Source: Haloferula helveola
GTDB taxonomy: Bacteria; Verrucomicrobiota; Verrucomicrobiia; Verrucomicrobiales; Akkermansiaceae
Reading direction: 5' to 3'
NCBI RefSeq assembly: GCF_037076345.1
Contig: NZ_AP024702.1
Coordinates: forward strand, 2,976,001 to 3,040,000
DNA length: 64,000 bases
Shown: piece after piece, positions 8,533-16,891 of the stretch
How the letters are laid out: the number at the start of each line of letters is the position of its first letter
Position numbering within the stretch: the first letter of the stretch is position 1
Made by a program: the position numbers and the translations under genes
The notes under the pieces: model-generated
The model's database searches: none
What the model saw: the letters and a program-made list of their open reading frames with translations, nothing else
What the model was told of the DNA's origin: nothing

Positions 8533-10380
8533 ATGATTGAAACGGGGACATGGTCTTCAAGCTCACCGGGGCAACGGATTCTCGTAATGATCCTCGGAGC
8601 AATCGGACTTCAAATCCTGTGCGCCAAGTCCTTCAGCGCCTGCGGGATTCTGGCTTTGTCGTGGGTCGGCACGCTCGGGATTGTCATCGTCAGTGCGGTC
8701 GCGACGACGTGGATCATCAGGGGGGCTTCGCACGGCGAGATCCAACGGTTCGTTGCTCCGTGGAAGTCCTGCGTGCCTTGGATATTCGTGCTCTTGCTGG
8801 TTCTTCAGCTGAGTCTCTATCCGCCGATGATGAGTGACTCTTTGTCATACCGGCTACCTAGGATTTTTCTCGCGCTTCAAGCAGGGCACACCGGCGAAGT
8901 CGCGTCGCCGGACGTGCGGATGAACACCATGCCTTGGGGCTGGGAGTCCCTCGCGCTGCCGTTTGCGTTGGTCAACTGGATCGGCGGGGCGCGGTTGATC
9001 AATCTCGCCTGTTGGTGCCTCGCTTATCAACTGGTGACTTTTCTCGCCGCGGGAAGAGGTATCTCCAATTCAAAGGCGCGATGGATCGGTTTGGCTTTGT
9101 GCTCGGCACCGTTTCTGTTGCTGCAAGGTTCCTCAACCGCCAACGACCTTTTCGCCTCCGTAATGTTGTTGGCAGGTGGGGCACTGATGTTCTCTTTCCG
9201 CGGACACCTCGGGCCAGTTCCTGTGCTGGGGTCCCTATTGGGACTCTTATTGGCATCAAGTGCCAAGCCCCAATTCCTGACGCTCGGCCTACCATGGTTG
9301 TTTTGGTGGGCTACAGCGCCGGGCCAACCGTGGAAGCAGGTCAGGTGGCAGTGGCTTGCGGCTGCATGCCCGGTTTTCGTAGCGGTTTCGCCATTGCCGC
9401 TGCTCTTCACGCAGCTGTTACAAACCGGGGCTTTGGGAGGTGATGCCGTGGGGGGCGGTGAGTCTTCCGGGTGGGTGACGATGGTCGGGGCCGGATTGCT
9501 GCAATCTACGGTTGCTCAAGCCCAATTGCCGGTTTTTCCCGGCGCAGACTGGTTGAGCGGCCAAATCGGTAGTCTGCCAATCCTTTCGTCGATCAGCCAA
9601 TCACTTCCCAAATTCGAACCTCGGGTGACGACCGTGCCCCTCATCGACGAGGCGAGTTTCGGGGCCATTCACTTTTCAATCCTCGTGGTCTGGCTGTGGA
9701 TGGGAGTGGTTCGCTGCGGACGGTTCGGATGGGTGTGGCTCGCATGCGTCACCGCCGCCTTTCTGTTCGCGTGCTCCCAAGTGTTTGTTGCCACCATGGG
9801 CCGTTCCTTCGCGGGCTACGGCTTCGCGCTCTTTCCGCTGGCGATATTGGGAGCTTCGAGAATGTCCGGTTCACGCTGGTTTCGATCGCTTTGCGGAGTG
9901 GCAATACTAACCGGATTTGCCACTCTCGTTGTCAATCCATCGGCTCCGCTCTGGCCTGCGCGTGATTTCCGGGCGCGCGCGGAATCCGCGGGGAGCGAGG
10001 CTTTGGTGTCCAAGCTCGACAAGTATCTTTCCTACCAGGAAAGGGCGCGAACCGGCCGGGGAATTCTGTCTCCCGTGCCCGGTGGGGAACCGGTAGCGAT
10101 CCTTGTTCGGCCGGTGACTCCAATCCTCGCCCTATGGCAACCCGATTGGAGAAGTCATCAGATTGACTACGTCAACCATCTGCCCGTCGAGGATTTCCTG
10201 AAGAGTGATCGCAACTGGCTGGTCGTGGCGGCGAATGCCGAGCAGTCCCATCCATCGGCTTTTGCCCTGTACTCGAGCTTGCCGGGCTGGAGTGTTGTTT
10301 CCGAGCAAACATACCTTCCCAACATCCGTCAAGGCGGCGAGACGTGGCGGCTCTATCGCCGGTCGAATATCGGAGACTAA
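8533..10380 (+). CDS. Polytopic membrane protein, GT-C-like glycosyltransferase candidate
   Basis: 615 aa with about 10-12 predicted hydrophobic segments and a soluble C-terminal tail. After the third hydrophobic segment there is a loop with YPPMMSDSLSYRLPRIFLAL; acidic residues and YR in this position resemble the first periplasmic loop of lipid-phosphate-sugar-dependent GT-C enzymes. The protein at 17607 shares this loop (FPPTNYDALIYRTARV) and the same overall layout, so the two are paralogues. The likely role is transfer of a sugar from a polyprenyl-phosphate donor outside the membrane, but that is inference. It is preceded by a 131-bp gap with no recognised element, and the next gene begins 5 nt after its stop. 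Confidence 0.7.
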   Translation: MIETGTWSSSSPGQRILVMILGAIGLQILCAKSFSACGILALSWVGTLGIVIVSAVATTWIIRGASHGEIQRFVAPWKSCVPWIFVLLLVLQLSLYPPMMSDSLSYRLPRIFLALQAGHTGEVASPDVRMNTMPWGWESLALPFALVNWIGGARLINLACWCLAYQLVTFLAAGRGISNSKARWIGLALCSAPFLLLQGSSTANDLFASVMLLAGGALMFSFRGHLGPVPVLGSLLGLLLASSAKPQFLTLGLPWLFWWATAPGQPWKQVRWQWLAAACPVFVAVSPLPLLFTQLLQTGALGGDAVGGGESSGWVTMVGAGLLQSTVAQAQLPVFPGADWLSGQIGSLPILSSISQSLPKFEPRVTTVPLIDEASFGAIHFSILVVWLWMGVVRCGRFGWVWLACVTAAFLFACSQVFVATMGRSFAGYGFALFPLAILGASRMSGSRWFRSLCGVAILTGFATLVVNPSAPLWPARDFRARAESAGSEALVSKLDKYLSYQERARTGRGILSPVPGGEPVAILVRPVTPILALWQPDWRSHQIDYVNHLPVEDFLKSDRNWLVVAANAEQSHPSAFALYSSLPGWSVVSEQTYLPNIRQGGETWRLYRRSNIGD

Positions 10381-10384
10381 GGCG

Positions 10385-11740
10385 ATGACGACGGTCCAAT
10401 GCGTCCAACATAAAGTGATCGACGCGGGAATCTGCGTGGGTTGCGGCGCTTGTGTCGCACTTGCCCCGAAGAGCACGGCCAGGATGGTTGTCACAGAGTC
10501 CGGGGTTGAGCCGGACTTCGATCACGGGTGCGCGTTGCCACCGCTCGCTTGGGAGGCATGCCCCGGCAAGGGCATCGACTATCCCGATCTCTACCGGAAG
10601 CACTACGGTTCTTTGCCGACGGACTGGAGGGTCGGGCATGTCGACCGCCTTTGGACCGGGCATGCATCGGACCCAGAAGTCCGCCGGACCGGGGCTTCCG
10701 GCGGGGCGACCAGTGCGGTGCTTATCCACTTGCTGGAAAGCGGCCGAATCGATGGTGCCGTTTCGGTGAAACAGGGGATACCTGAGCCGGATCAGGCCTC
10801 TTGGTTCATTGCCCGGTCGGCCTCCGAGATCCTTGCCTGTGCCCAGTCGGTCTATGTGCCGGTGTCGGTGCTCGACGTCCTGCCGCATCTGGTGGCGGGG
10901 GAGCGTTACGCCATGACCTGTGTGCCGGAGCAGAGTGCTGCCTTGCGGGCCCTCCAGCATGGCGGTGACGAGAGGGCGCAGCAGGTGAAGTTTGTCCTGG
11001 GGCCTTACACCGGGACCGCGCTTGACCGCCGGGCGATTCGTTCCCTGATGCGGGCGAACGGCGTGGTCGAGGACGATGCGGTCACCTCGCTGAAGTGGCG
11101 GGCGGGGGAGTGGCCGGGCTATCTCGAAATCATCACGGAATCGGGAAAGGTCATCCGCTCGAAGAAGGTCTACTACAACGTCCTGATCCCGTTCTTTGTT
11201 ACCCAGACCAGTTTGCAGAGCATGGACTTCGCCAACGAGTTCACCGACCTCTCGGTCGGAGATGCTTGGTCACCCAAGTTCGAGGGGCTCGGCCAGGGGT
11301 TCTCGGTGGTGGCCTCGCGGACTCCTGTGATGACCGAGGTCATCGAGGAGATGATGAAGCTCGGGAAGCTGGAGTTGGAGCGTGCGGACGTGCTTGAAGC
11401 ATCGGCCATGCATGGGCACATGATCGACTTCAAGAAGCGTGGCGGCTACCTGCGCAACCGCTGGCGTGAGGCGACTTTCCGCAAGGCCCCTGACATCGGT
11501 CTCGATCCAGAGCCCCTGGACTTCCCCCGGATCGCTGTGGAACTCGTCATCTCGTCCATCTTCACCGTATGCCGGACGCCCCTTGCCCGTTGGGTCATGG
11601 AACATATTCCGGAGAAGATTCTCGGCCCGTTATTCAACAAGCTCCGCCTGGTTTGGAAAGGCGCGAGCAAGCCAGCCAAGCGAAAAGGCCTGCGCGACCT
11701 CGAGATGCGGGTTCGCGTTCCGGATTGGAAACTCAGGTAG
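10385..11740 (+). CDS. FrhB/FdhB-like iron-sulfur flavoprotein (coenzyme F420 hydrogenase beta family)
   Basis: 451 aa from ATG 10385, 5 nt after the previous stop; a longer frame upstream overlaps that gene and is rejected. N-terminal cluster motif CVGCGACVALAP (about residues 17-28) has three of the four usual ferredoxin cysteines, with alanine where the fourth is expected before proline. The FrhB-like GASGGATSAVLIHLLESG and a C-terminal domain with DLSVGDAWSPKFEGLGQGFS follow. Family members in EPS loci are common but their reaction is mostly unknown; a redox modification of a sugar is a guess. The stop TAG lies within the left end of a REP element. Confidence 0.8.
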   Translation: MTTVQCVQHKVIDAGICVGCGACVALAPKSTARMVVTESGVEPDFDHGCALPPLAWEACPGKGIDYPDLYRKHYGSLPTDWRVGHVDRLWTGHASDPEVRRTGASGGATSAVLIHLLESGRIDGAVSVKQGIPEPDQASWFIARSASEILACAQSVYVPVSVLDVLPHLVAGERYAMTCVPEQSAALRALQHGGDERAQQVKFVLGPYTGTALDRRAIRSLMRANGVVEDDAVTSLKWRAGEWPGYLEIITESGKVIRSKKVYYNVLIPFFVTQTSLQSMDFANEFTDLSVGDAWSPKFEGLGQGFSVVASRTPVMTEVIEEMMKLGKLELERADVLEASAMHGHMIDFKKRGGYLRNRWREATFRKAPDIGLDPEPLDFPRIAVELVISSIFTVCRTPLARWVMEHIPEKILGPLFNKLRLVWKGASKPAKRKGLRDLEMRVRVPDWKLR

Positions 11741-11821
11741 CGCGCTCTCGCTGAGAGCGCATGCGGAACCCCGGCGGCGGACCCACCCCAAAAACTGCCC
11801 TCTCCGCGAGAGGGCGCTACC
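11736..11821. repeat. REP element upstream of RAYT gene
   Basis: Begins GGTAGCGC and ends GCGCTACC. The first hairpin is at 11741-11760 (GCGCTCTC, loop GCT, GAGAGCGC). A shared middle ATGCGGAACCCCGGCGGC follows, then a second hairpin at 11797-11815 (GCCCTCTC, loop CGC, GAGAGGGC). The TAG of the left end is the stop codon of the FrhB-like gene. A copy with the same order and orientation lies on the other side of the transposase gene at 12361-12429. Confidence 0.88.
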
Positions 11822-11830
11822 CCGACCATC

Positions 11831-12280
11831 ATGCCGGACTTCCGAAGAAAACGTCTGGGCCACGATGTCCCCTTCTGGATCGATCCGACCCAGGAGGCCT
11901 TCTTCATCACGATCAATTCGGCGCCTCGCGGACGGAACCAACTCGCGAAACCCGAGATATGGGAAGTGCTGTGTGAGTCGGTCGAGTTTCGCGAGCAACG
12001 GGAAGAGTGGAAGTGGTGCTTGTTCCTGGCCATGCCCGATCATCTTCATGGAATCATCTCCTTTCCGGCTGGCTTTGCACTGCGGGCTTCGGTCGCTGCA
12101 TGGAAACGTTGGCTGGCCCGGAACCATGACATCCGCTGGCAGGACGGCTTCTTCGACCATCGCCTACGCTCGCCGGAGAGTGCCTCCCAGAAGGCCAACT
12201 ACAGTCTCGAGAATCCGATTCGAGCGGGCCTTGCCGCGGAGCGGGACGACTGGCCGTACGTCAGAGATCGCCGAAGATAA
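11831..12280 (+). CDS. REP-associated tyrosine transposase (RAYT, Y1_Tnp/IS200-like)
   Basis: Single-strand HUH endonuclease of the kind that recognises and may mobilise REP hairpins. 149 aa, full length for a compact RAYT. The HUH pair is in MPDHLHGII (about His70 and His72) and the catalytic tyrosine is in NYSLENPIRAGL (about Tyr124), the RAYT version of the usual Y-x3-NPVRAGL. The N-terminus includes FFITINS, the first beta strand of the fold. The gene is flanked on both sides by REP elements and interrupts the EPS series between two co-directional genes. It looks intact, with no frameshift. Confidence 0.93.
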   Translation: MPDFRRKRLGHDVPFWIDPTQEAFFITINSAPRGRNQLAKPEIWEVLCESVEFREQREEWKWCLFLAMPDHLHGIISFPAGFALRASVAAWKRWLARNHDIRWQDGFFDHRLRSPESASQKANYSLENPIRAGLAAERDDWPYVRDRRR

Positions 12281-12360
12281 AGGTGGAGCGGCCTCGCCGA
12301 GGCCGCACGAGTTGCCCTGCAAGACCGCCCGACCCCAGATGCCCTACCTTCAATCAGCCC

Positions 12361-12429
12361 GGTAGCGCATGCGGAACCCCGGCGGCCAACGCAACCTCCA
12401 AAATGCCCTCTCGGCGAGAGGGCGCTACC
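12361..12429. repeat. REP element downstream of RAYT, abutting the next start codon
   Basis: Perfect 8-bp ends GGTAGCGC (12361-12368) and GCGCTACC (12422-12429), with an inner hairpin GCCCTCTC, loop GGC, GAGAGGGC at 12405-12423. It ends 1 nt before the ATG at 12431. GAGAGG (12416-12421) inside the hairpin is the only Shine-Dalgarno-like sequence at suitable distance (9 nt) from that ATG. Confidence 0.88.
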
Positions 12430-12430
12430 T

Positions 12431-14014
12431 ATGCAAAAATCTCTAGAGAATCTCGCTTCCCGGCAGCTGCCGAGGATCTTGACCCAGGTCTGTCGCGATC
12501 CCGGGTCCCCCTTTGCCGGTTCGTGGGACCGGAACTGGTGGCACTACAAGATCCGCGATTTTCCGTCAGTCATTCTCCAGCAGGGAGGCTATGCCTTGCA
12601 TGTTGCCGCCGAGCTGCCCATCGGACTTGAACTGGGGGAGGAGATGCTGCGACGACTCGCTGCCGACACCGCCCGCTTTTGGAATCGCCGGGCGCTTCGT
12701 CATGGAGCGTTCGAGGAGTACTATCCGTTCGAGCAGGGATATCCGCCTCTAGCCTTCGCAGCGCTCGCGATGGCGAAGCTGGGAGTCGAGGGAGCGATCC
12801 CACTTGAGGACATCCGCCCGGGACTTGAAGTCGCGGCTTCCCAGTTGCTTTCCCGTTTTGAGGCACAAGCGGCCAACCAGCAGGTCGCCGGGACCGCTGC
12901 CGCCGCCATGATCCGGAAGCTGGCTCCGGAGTTGGTCGAAGAGGTCACATTTGCCGAACTCCTCGACCGGACCTTGGCGCTCCAGCATGATGAAGGCTGG
13001 TTCCCCGAGTACGATGGTCCGGACCTGGGCTACCTGACGGTCACCATGGACTGCCTATGGGATCTTCACGATGCCACCGGAGATTCGCGCTGTCTCGAAG
13101 CGATCCACAAGGCTCTTGGATTCGTCGCTTGGTTCACCGACCAACCACCGCACCGCGCAGGTATGCACAACTCGCGGAATACCGACTACATGGTCCCCTA
13201 CGCGATTGCGCGCATCATCGCAGAGGGCGGGGAACAAGCACCCTTGGCCGGGAGGGTCTTCCAACAGCTCTTTGCGACCGCCGATCAACCGAATCATTTT
13301 TTCGCCGCGGTGGATGACCGCTATTGGTGTCACTACATCGGTCACTCGGTTCTCCGGGCCTTGAGAGTCCTTTCGGGTGCCGGGATGCCGGATGTTTCCG
13401 GGCAACGACCCCTGTCCGATTCCTTGCAAGGGTCCGGCCATGCCCGCCTTCGGGGAACCACCGCGACGGCCTTGGTCTCGACCCGCAAGGGCGGCATCGT
13501 GACCGTCGCCTGGCCTGCCGGCGGAGAAGCCACCGATTTCGGGTGGCTGGTTCGAACTGCCGGCACCGAGTGGGTGTCCCATTGGTGGTCGGAGGATTGG
13601 TCGATCCACATCGATAACGCCGAAACGCTGACCAAAGGTGTGATGGTCCCCCACAAGGAGCACTCCAGCTCTCCGCTGAAGCACATGATCCTGCGGGTTG
13701 GAAGCTTCGTCGCAGGTCGCCGGATGATCGGCATGCTCAAGAGGCTTCTGATCTTCAAGAAGGGAAGCGCAGGCCCCCATCTCGACCGCGTGGTCCGGTT
13801 TGATGGCGACGGTTTGGTAGTACGGGATCGCATCACCAACTTGCCGGAGTCAGCGGAACTGGTCCGTGCTCCGCGATCCTCCAAGCGTCACGTCGCGAGT
13901 GCGGACAGCTTCCATCACGAGGACTCCCGGCTTCTGGAGGATGTCCAAGTGTCCGAGAAACGGAACCGGGCCGGAGATGCCGTCACGATCATCACCACCT
14001 ATTCGATCAGGTAG
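12431..14014 (+). CDS. Uncharacterised alpha/alpha-toroid-like protein of EPS locus
   Basis: 527 aa, no signal peptide, no membrane segment. Residues about 60-290 are a series of paired helices with GWFPEYDGPDLGYLTVTMD and Trp/Tyr-rich loops, resembling alpha/alpha-barrel enzymes acting on sugars (heparinase II/III-like or epimerase-like folds). The C-terminal 200 residues are beta-rich, with HWWSEDWSIHIDNAE and RVVRFDGDGLVVRDRI, as in the beta-sandwich of polysaccharide lyases. No catalytic residue can be assigned, and lyase, hydrolase or epimerase are all possible. The start is ATG 12431, 1 nt after a REP. The stop TAG at 14012-14014 is inside the next REP. Confidence 0.72.
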   Translation: MQKSLENLASRQLPRILTQVCRDPGSPFAGSWDRNWWHYKIRDFPSVILQQGGYALHVAAELPIGLELGEEMLRRLAADTARFWNRRALRHGAFEEYYPFEQGYPPLAFAALAMAKLGVEGAIPLEDIRPGLEVAASQLLSRFEAQAANQQVAGTAAAAMIRKLAPELVEEVTFAELLDRTLALQHDEGWFPEYDGPDLGYLTVTMDCLWDLHDATGDSRCLEAIHKALGFVAWFTDQPPHRAGMHNSRNTDYMVPYAIARIIAEGGEQAPLAGRVFQQLFATADQPNHFFAAVDDRYWCHYIGHSVLRALRVLSGAGMPDVSGQRPLSDSLQGSGHARLRGTTATALVSTRKGGIVTVAWPAGGEATDFGWLVRTAGTEWVSHWWSEDWSIHIDNAETLTKGVMVPHKEHSSSPLKHMILRVGSFVAGRRMIGMLKRLLIFKKGSAGPHLDRVVRFDGDGLVVRDRITNLPESAELVRAPRSSKRHVASADSFHHEDSRLLEDVQVSEKRNRAGDAVTIITTYSIR

Positions 14015-14063
14015 CGCCTCAAACGTGGTGTCCAAAGGGTCTGCCCCCCGAGGACGCGCTACC
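14010..14063. repeat. REP element supplying a stop codon
   Basis: Ends GGTAGCGC (14010-14017) and GCGCTACC (14056-14063) are a perfect 8-bp inverted repeat, as in the RAYT-flanking copies. The interior is divergent and lacks the strong inner hairpin. The TAG of the left end terminates the preceding gene, whose last codons read ATC AGG TAG. Confidence 0.8.
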
Positions 14064-14081
14064 AAGAGTTCCATACCAGGC

Positions 14082-15044
14082 GTGAAGCTCATCATCCAAA
14101 TCCCCTGTCTCAATGAGGAGGCAACCCTGCCGCTCACCCTGGCCGACCTGCCACGGGAGGTGCCGGGTATCGATGTCGTGGAGTTACTTGTCATTGATGA
14201 CGGTAGCACCGATCGGACCTCGGAGGTGGCGAAAGAGTGCGGGGCGCATCACGTCCTGCGCCTCGGCAGCAACCGCGGACTGGCCACGGCGTTCCGTCGG
14301 GGTGTCGATTACGCCCTCGCCCACGGCGCCGATATTGTCGTCAATACCGATGGCGATAACCAGTACTGCGGGGCCGACATCCCGAAGCTGGTCGAGCCTG
14401 TTCTCCGCGACCGAGCCGACATTGTGGTCGGTTCGCGCCCGATCGTTGACCACCCCGAGTTCGGAGCCGTCAAGAAACTCCTTCAACTCGTCGGTAGCTG
14501 GGTGCTGCGCATGATCTCGAAGACCAGCGTCCGCGACGCACCGTCCGGCTTCCGTGCTTTCTCCCGTGAGGCCTGCATGAGGATCTTCCTCTACACTCGT
14601 TTTTCCTACTGCATGGAAACCCTGATCCAGGCAGGCAACAACGGTTTGCGGGTCGAGTCGGTCGACATTCGGGTGAATCCGAAAACTCGCGATTCTCGAC
14701 TGTTCCGTTCCGTTCCGGAGTATGTGTGTAAAACGGGCAGCGCGATGCTCTCACTGTTCATCCTGTATCGCCCCAGCCGACTGTTCTTCAGCACCGCGGG
14801 GCTGCTCTTTCTCGGAGCGTTGGCCCTTGGAGTCCGATTCATCTACCTAGTCTATTTTTACAACGAGGCGGACCCGACCCGCACCCACCTTCCGTCGATC
14901 GTGCTGTTGGCGATCCTTGCGTTGGCGGGCTGCCTTCTTGTTGCGGTCGGGATTCTCGCTGAACTGGGACGGAGCCAGAGGCGGTTGGCTGAGGAGACGC
15001 TCTACCAAAGCCGGTTGGCCGCTTCCCGGCAGTCCGAGCGATGA
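14082..15044 (+). CDS. GT2 glycosyltransferase with C-terminal membrane segments (polyprenyl-phosphate mannosyltransferase/ArnC-like)
   Basis: 320 aa from GTG 14082. The upstream part of the frame overlaps the previous gene and a REP, so the start MKLIIQIPCLNEE is preferred. GT-A domain with DDGSTDRT and the metal-binding DGDNQY in place of DxD, then GSRPI and the DAPSGFRAFSREA segment typical of DPM1-like enzymes. Two C-terminal transmembrane segments (about 225-250 and 262-290). Such proteins usually load a sugar onto undecaprenyl phosphate for export, often beside a GtrA protein, which is the next gene. Confidence 0.88.
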   Translation: MKLIIQIPCLNEEATLPLTLADLPREVPGIDVVELLVIDDGSTDRTSEVAKECGAHHVLRLGSNRGLATAFRRGVDYALAHGADIVVNTDGDNQYCGADIPKLVEPVLRDRADIVVGSRPIVDHPEFGAVKKLLQLVGSWVLRMISKTSVRDAPSGFRAFSREACMRIFLYTRFSYCMETLIQAGNNGLRVESVDIRVNPKTRDSRLFRSVPEYVCKTGSAMLSLFILYRPSRLFFSTAGLLFLGALALGVRFIYLVYFYNEADPTRTHLPSIVLLAILALAGCLLVAVGILAELGRSQRRLAEETLYQSRLAASRQSER

Positions 15045-15062
15045 GTCGCCGATCTTTCCTCC

Positions 15063-15485
15063 GTGGCAACCGAGCCTAAGCATCATGGTCTGCATCCGCT
15101 GGGCAAGCTGTTCCGATTCCTCCTGGTCGGTATCCCGGCATTCCTGATCGCGATCCCCCTCAACCTCCTCCTCGTCGAGACGCTCGGTTGGCCGAAGCCT
15201 GCTGCCTATGCGCTGGTGCAGGTGGTGCAGGTCGGTATCAACTTCTTCGCCTGCATCCTGTTCGTCTTCAGGCGCGATACCTCGCGAAACCTCTTGTCCC
15301 AGTTTCTCCTCTTCGTCTCGGGCATTCTCGCGGCACGGATTCTTGACTGGGGATTGTATTCGCTCCTCGTGAAGCTCGTGCCGTTCCACTACATCTTGCT
15401 CCAGTTGTTCAATGCAGGCCTGTTCAGCGTGGCCAAGTTCGTGTTTGCCCGACGCGTGCTGGAGGGCGTCGGCAGACAACGCTAG
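15063..15485 (+). CDS. GtrA-like membrane protein
   Basis: 140 aa with four hydrophobic segments. The FRFLLVGIPAFLIAIPLNLL start, the NFFACILFVFR centre and the AKFVFARR C-terminus match the GtrA/DPMS family, thought to translocate or help translocate polyprenyl-phosphate sugars made by an adjacent DPM1-like GT2. GTG start at 15063, 18 nt after the GT2 stop. Pairing with 14082, and perhaps with the GT-C-like proteins at 8533 and 17607 as users of the flipped donor, is inferred. Confidence 0.85.
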   Translation: MATEPKHHGLHPLGKLFRFLLVGIPAFLIAIPLNLLLVETLGWPKPAAYALVQVVQVGINFFACILFVFRRDTSRNLLSQFLLFVSGILAARILDWGLYSLLVKLVPFHYILLQLFNAGLFSVAKFVFARRVLEGVGRQR

Positions 15486-15573
15486 CGAACCGGATGCGCA
15501 AGCAACGGTTCCTCCGAAAAGAATGGACCGGCGGCTGCGCGACCTCCTTCGCCCCTTGCCCGATTGATCCTTC

Positions 15574-16146
15574 ATGAAAGCGATTGAAGATGCCAAAGCG
15601 ATGATCGAGGCATGGGGTGCCGAGTATCCGTGGGTGATATTCCTCGCGCTCGTGATCCTGCCCGGCTTCGGCTTTCCAGCCAGTTTCCTGCTGGTGCTTG
15701 CGGGTGTGGTTTGGGGGCCGACACCCGGCAGTTGCCTGCTCGCCATGCTCGCCGTGACGATGAACATCAGCTGGACCCATTTGGCCGCTTCGGGCGTCGC
15801 CCGGCCGCTGGTCACCCGGATGCTCGGAAACCGCTGGCAGCGGTGGCAGAACCTTCCGAAGCAGGAACTCCGCCGTCTCACGTGGGTGCTGCGCGTGACT
15901 CCGGGCATGCCGCTGTGTGTGCAGAACTATCTGCTCAGCCTACTCGGCGTTCCGTTCTGGTATTCCGTTCTGGTGGCGCTCCCGCTGACCGGACTTTATG
16001 TCGCCGGGTTCATCCTCACCGGTGGCGCCATTTTCGAAGGGAATGTCGGGCTCCTGATCACCGGGATTTCGGTGCTGGTCGTCGCGACCGTCGTGATCAA
16101 GAGCATCCGCGCCCGACAGAACCGCCGGATGGCGAATCCCTCCTGA
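15574..16146 (+). CDS. VTT-domain membrane protein (DedA/TVP38 superfamily)
   Basis: 190 aa, four or five hydrophobic segments. The glycine/proline-rich re-entrant motif LPGFGFPASFLLVLAGVVWG (about 29-48) and the second half RVTPGMPLCVQNYLLSLLGV correspond to the paired re-entrant loops of VTT proteins. Some family members recycle undecaprenyl phosphate, which would suit an EPS locus, but the role here is unproven. The 88 bp upstream shows no recognised element. Confidence 0.8.
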   Translation: MKAIEDAKAMIEAWGAEYPWVIFLALVILPGFGFPASFLLVLAGVVWGPTPGSCLLAMLAVTMNISWTHLAASGVARPLVTRMLGNRWQRWQNLPKQELRRLTWVLRVTPGMPLCVQNYLLSLLGVPFWYSVLVALPLTGLYVAGFILTGGAIFEGNVGLLITGISVLVVATVVIKSIRARQNRRMANPS

Positions 16147-16177
16147 GTCGAACCACCCGCAGGCCCTCTGACCTTCA

Positions 16178-16891
16178 ATGAACCCCGTGCCGATACCCGA
16201 CAGATGCCTCGGCGTCGTGATCCCCGTCTACAACGAGGAGAAGACGCTCCACCTGATCGTCCAGAAAGTGCTTTCACGCCCCGAAGTCGGCGAGTTGGTG
16301 ATGGTCGACGACTGCTCGAAGGACGGAACCTGGCAAACGATGCAGAGGCTCTCGGAAGGAGACGAGCGTATCCGGATCTTCCGTCACGAGGTGAATCGGG
16401 GGAAAGGCGCCGCGCTGCGGACCGGATTTGCCGAGGTGCGTTCCGAACTTCTGATCATCCAGGATGCCGACCTCGAGTATGATCCCGACGAGTATCCGAA
16501 GCTGCTTTTGCCGATCGTTGCCGGGAAAGCGGACGTCGTCTACGGATCGCGCTTCCTCGGTTCCGGAATGCACCGGGTTCTCTATTACTGGCACTGCGTC
16601 GGCAACCGTTTCCTGACCCAGCTCTCGAACATGTTCACCAACCTCAACCTCACCGACATGGAAACCTGCTACAAGGTGTTCCGGCGCGAGGTCATGTCGA
16701 AGATCGAGATCGAGGAAGACCGTTTCGGGTTCGAGCCCGAGATCACGGCAAAGATCTCGAAGATGAAGGTCGCCCTCTACGAGGTGTCCATCTCTTACTA
16801 CGGCCGCACTTACGATGAGGGGAAGAAGATCGGGTGGAAGGATGGCGTTCGGGCGATCTGGTGCATTCTCAAATATAATCTCGTACGATGA
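16178..16891 (+). CDS. GT2 glycosyltransferase (dolichyl/undecaprenyl-phosphate mannosyltransferase type)
   Basis: 237 aa, a single GT-A domain without membrane segments. [12 protein letters not shown] at the start, DDCSKDGTW, the DxD-like [14 protein letters not shown], and [13 protein letters not shown] are typical of DPM1-like enzymes. It probably transfers a hexose from a nucleotide donor to a lipid phosphate at the cytoplasmic face. The stop overlaps the start of the methyltransferase by ATGA (16888-16891), indicating translational coupling. Confidence 0.9.
   Translation: MNPVPIPDRCLGVVIPVYNEEKTLHLIVQKVLSRPEVGELVMVDDCSKDGTWQTMQRLSEGDERIRIFRHEVNRGKGAALRTGFAEVRSELLIIQDADLEYDPDEYPKLLLPIVAGKADVVYGSRFLGSGMHRVLYYWHCVGNRFLTQLSNMFTNLNLTDMETCYKVFRREVMSKIEIEEDRFGFEPEITAKISKMKVALYEVSISYYGRTYDEGKKIGWKDGVRAIWCILKYNLVR

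Larger units (their letters stand above)
11736..12429 (+). mobile_element. RAYT gene bracketed by direct REP copies (REPtron-like unit)
   Basis: Composite of a REP (11736-11821), the RAYT gene (11831-12280), a separate hairpin (12288-12306, GCGGCCTC, loop GCC, GAGGCCGC) and a second REP (12361-12429). The two REPs are direct repeats that share end sequences, the middle ATGCGGAACCCCGGCGGC and a GCCCTCTC-type hairpin. RAYTs are normally immobile domesticated genes that act on nearby REPs. Whether this unit moved as a whole is not shown by the sequence. Confidence 0.75.

Noticed and set aside
10205-10384. Upstream extension of the FrhB-like gene
   Set aside because: It overlaps 176 bp of the previous gene in another frame; ATG 10385 lies 5 nt after that gene's stop and just before the cysteine motif.
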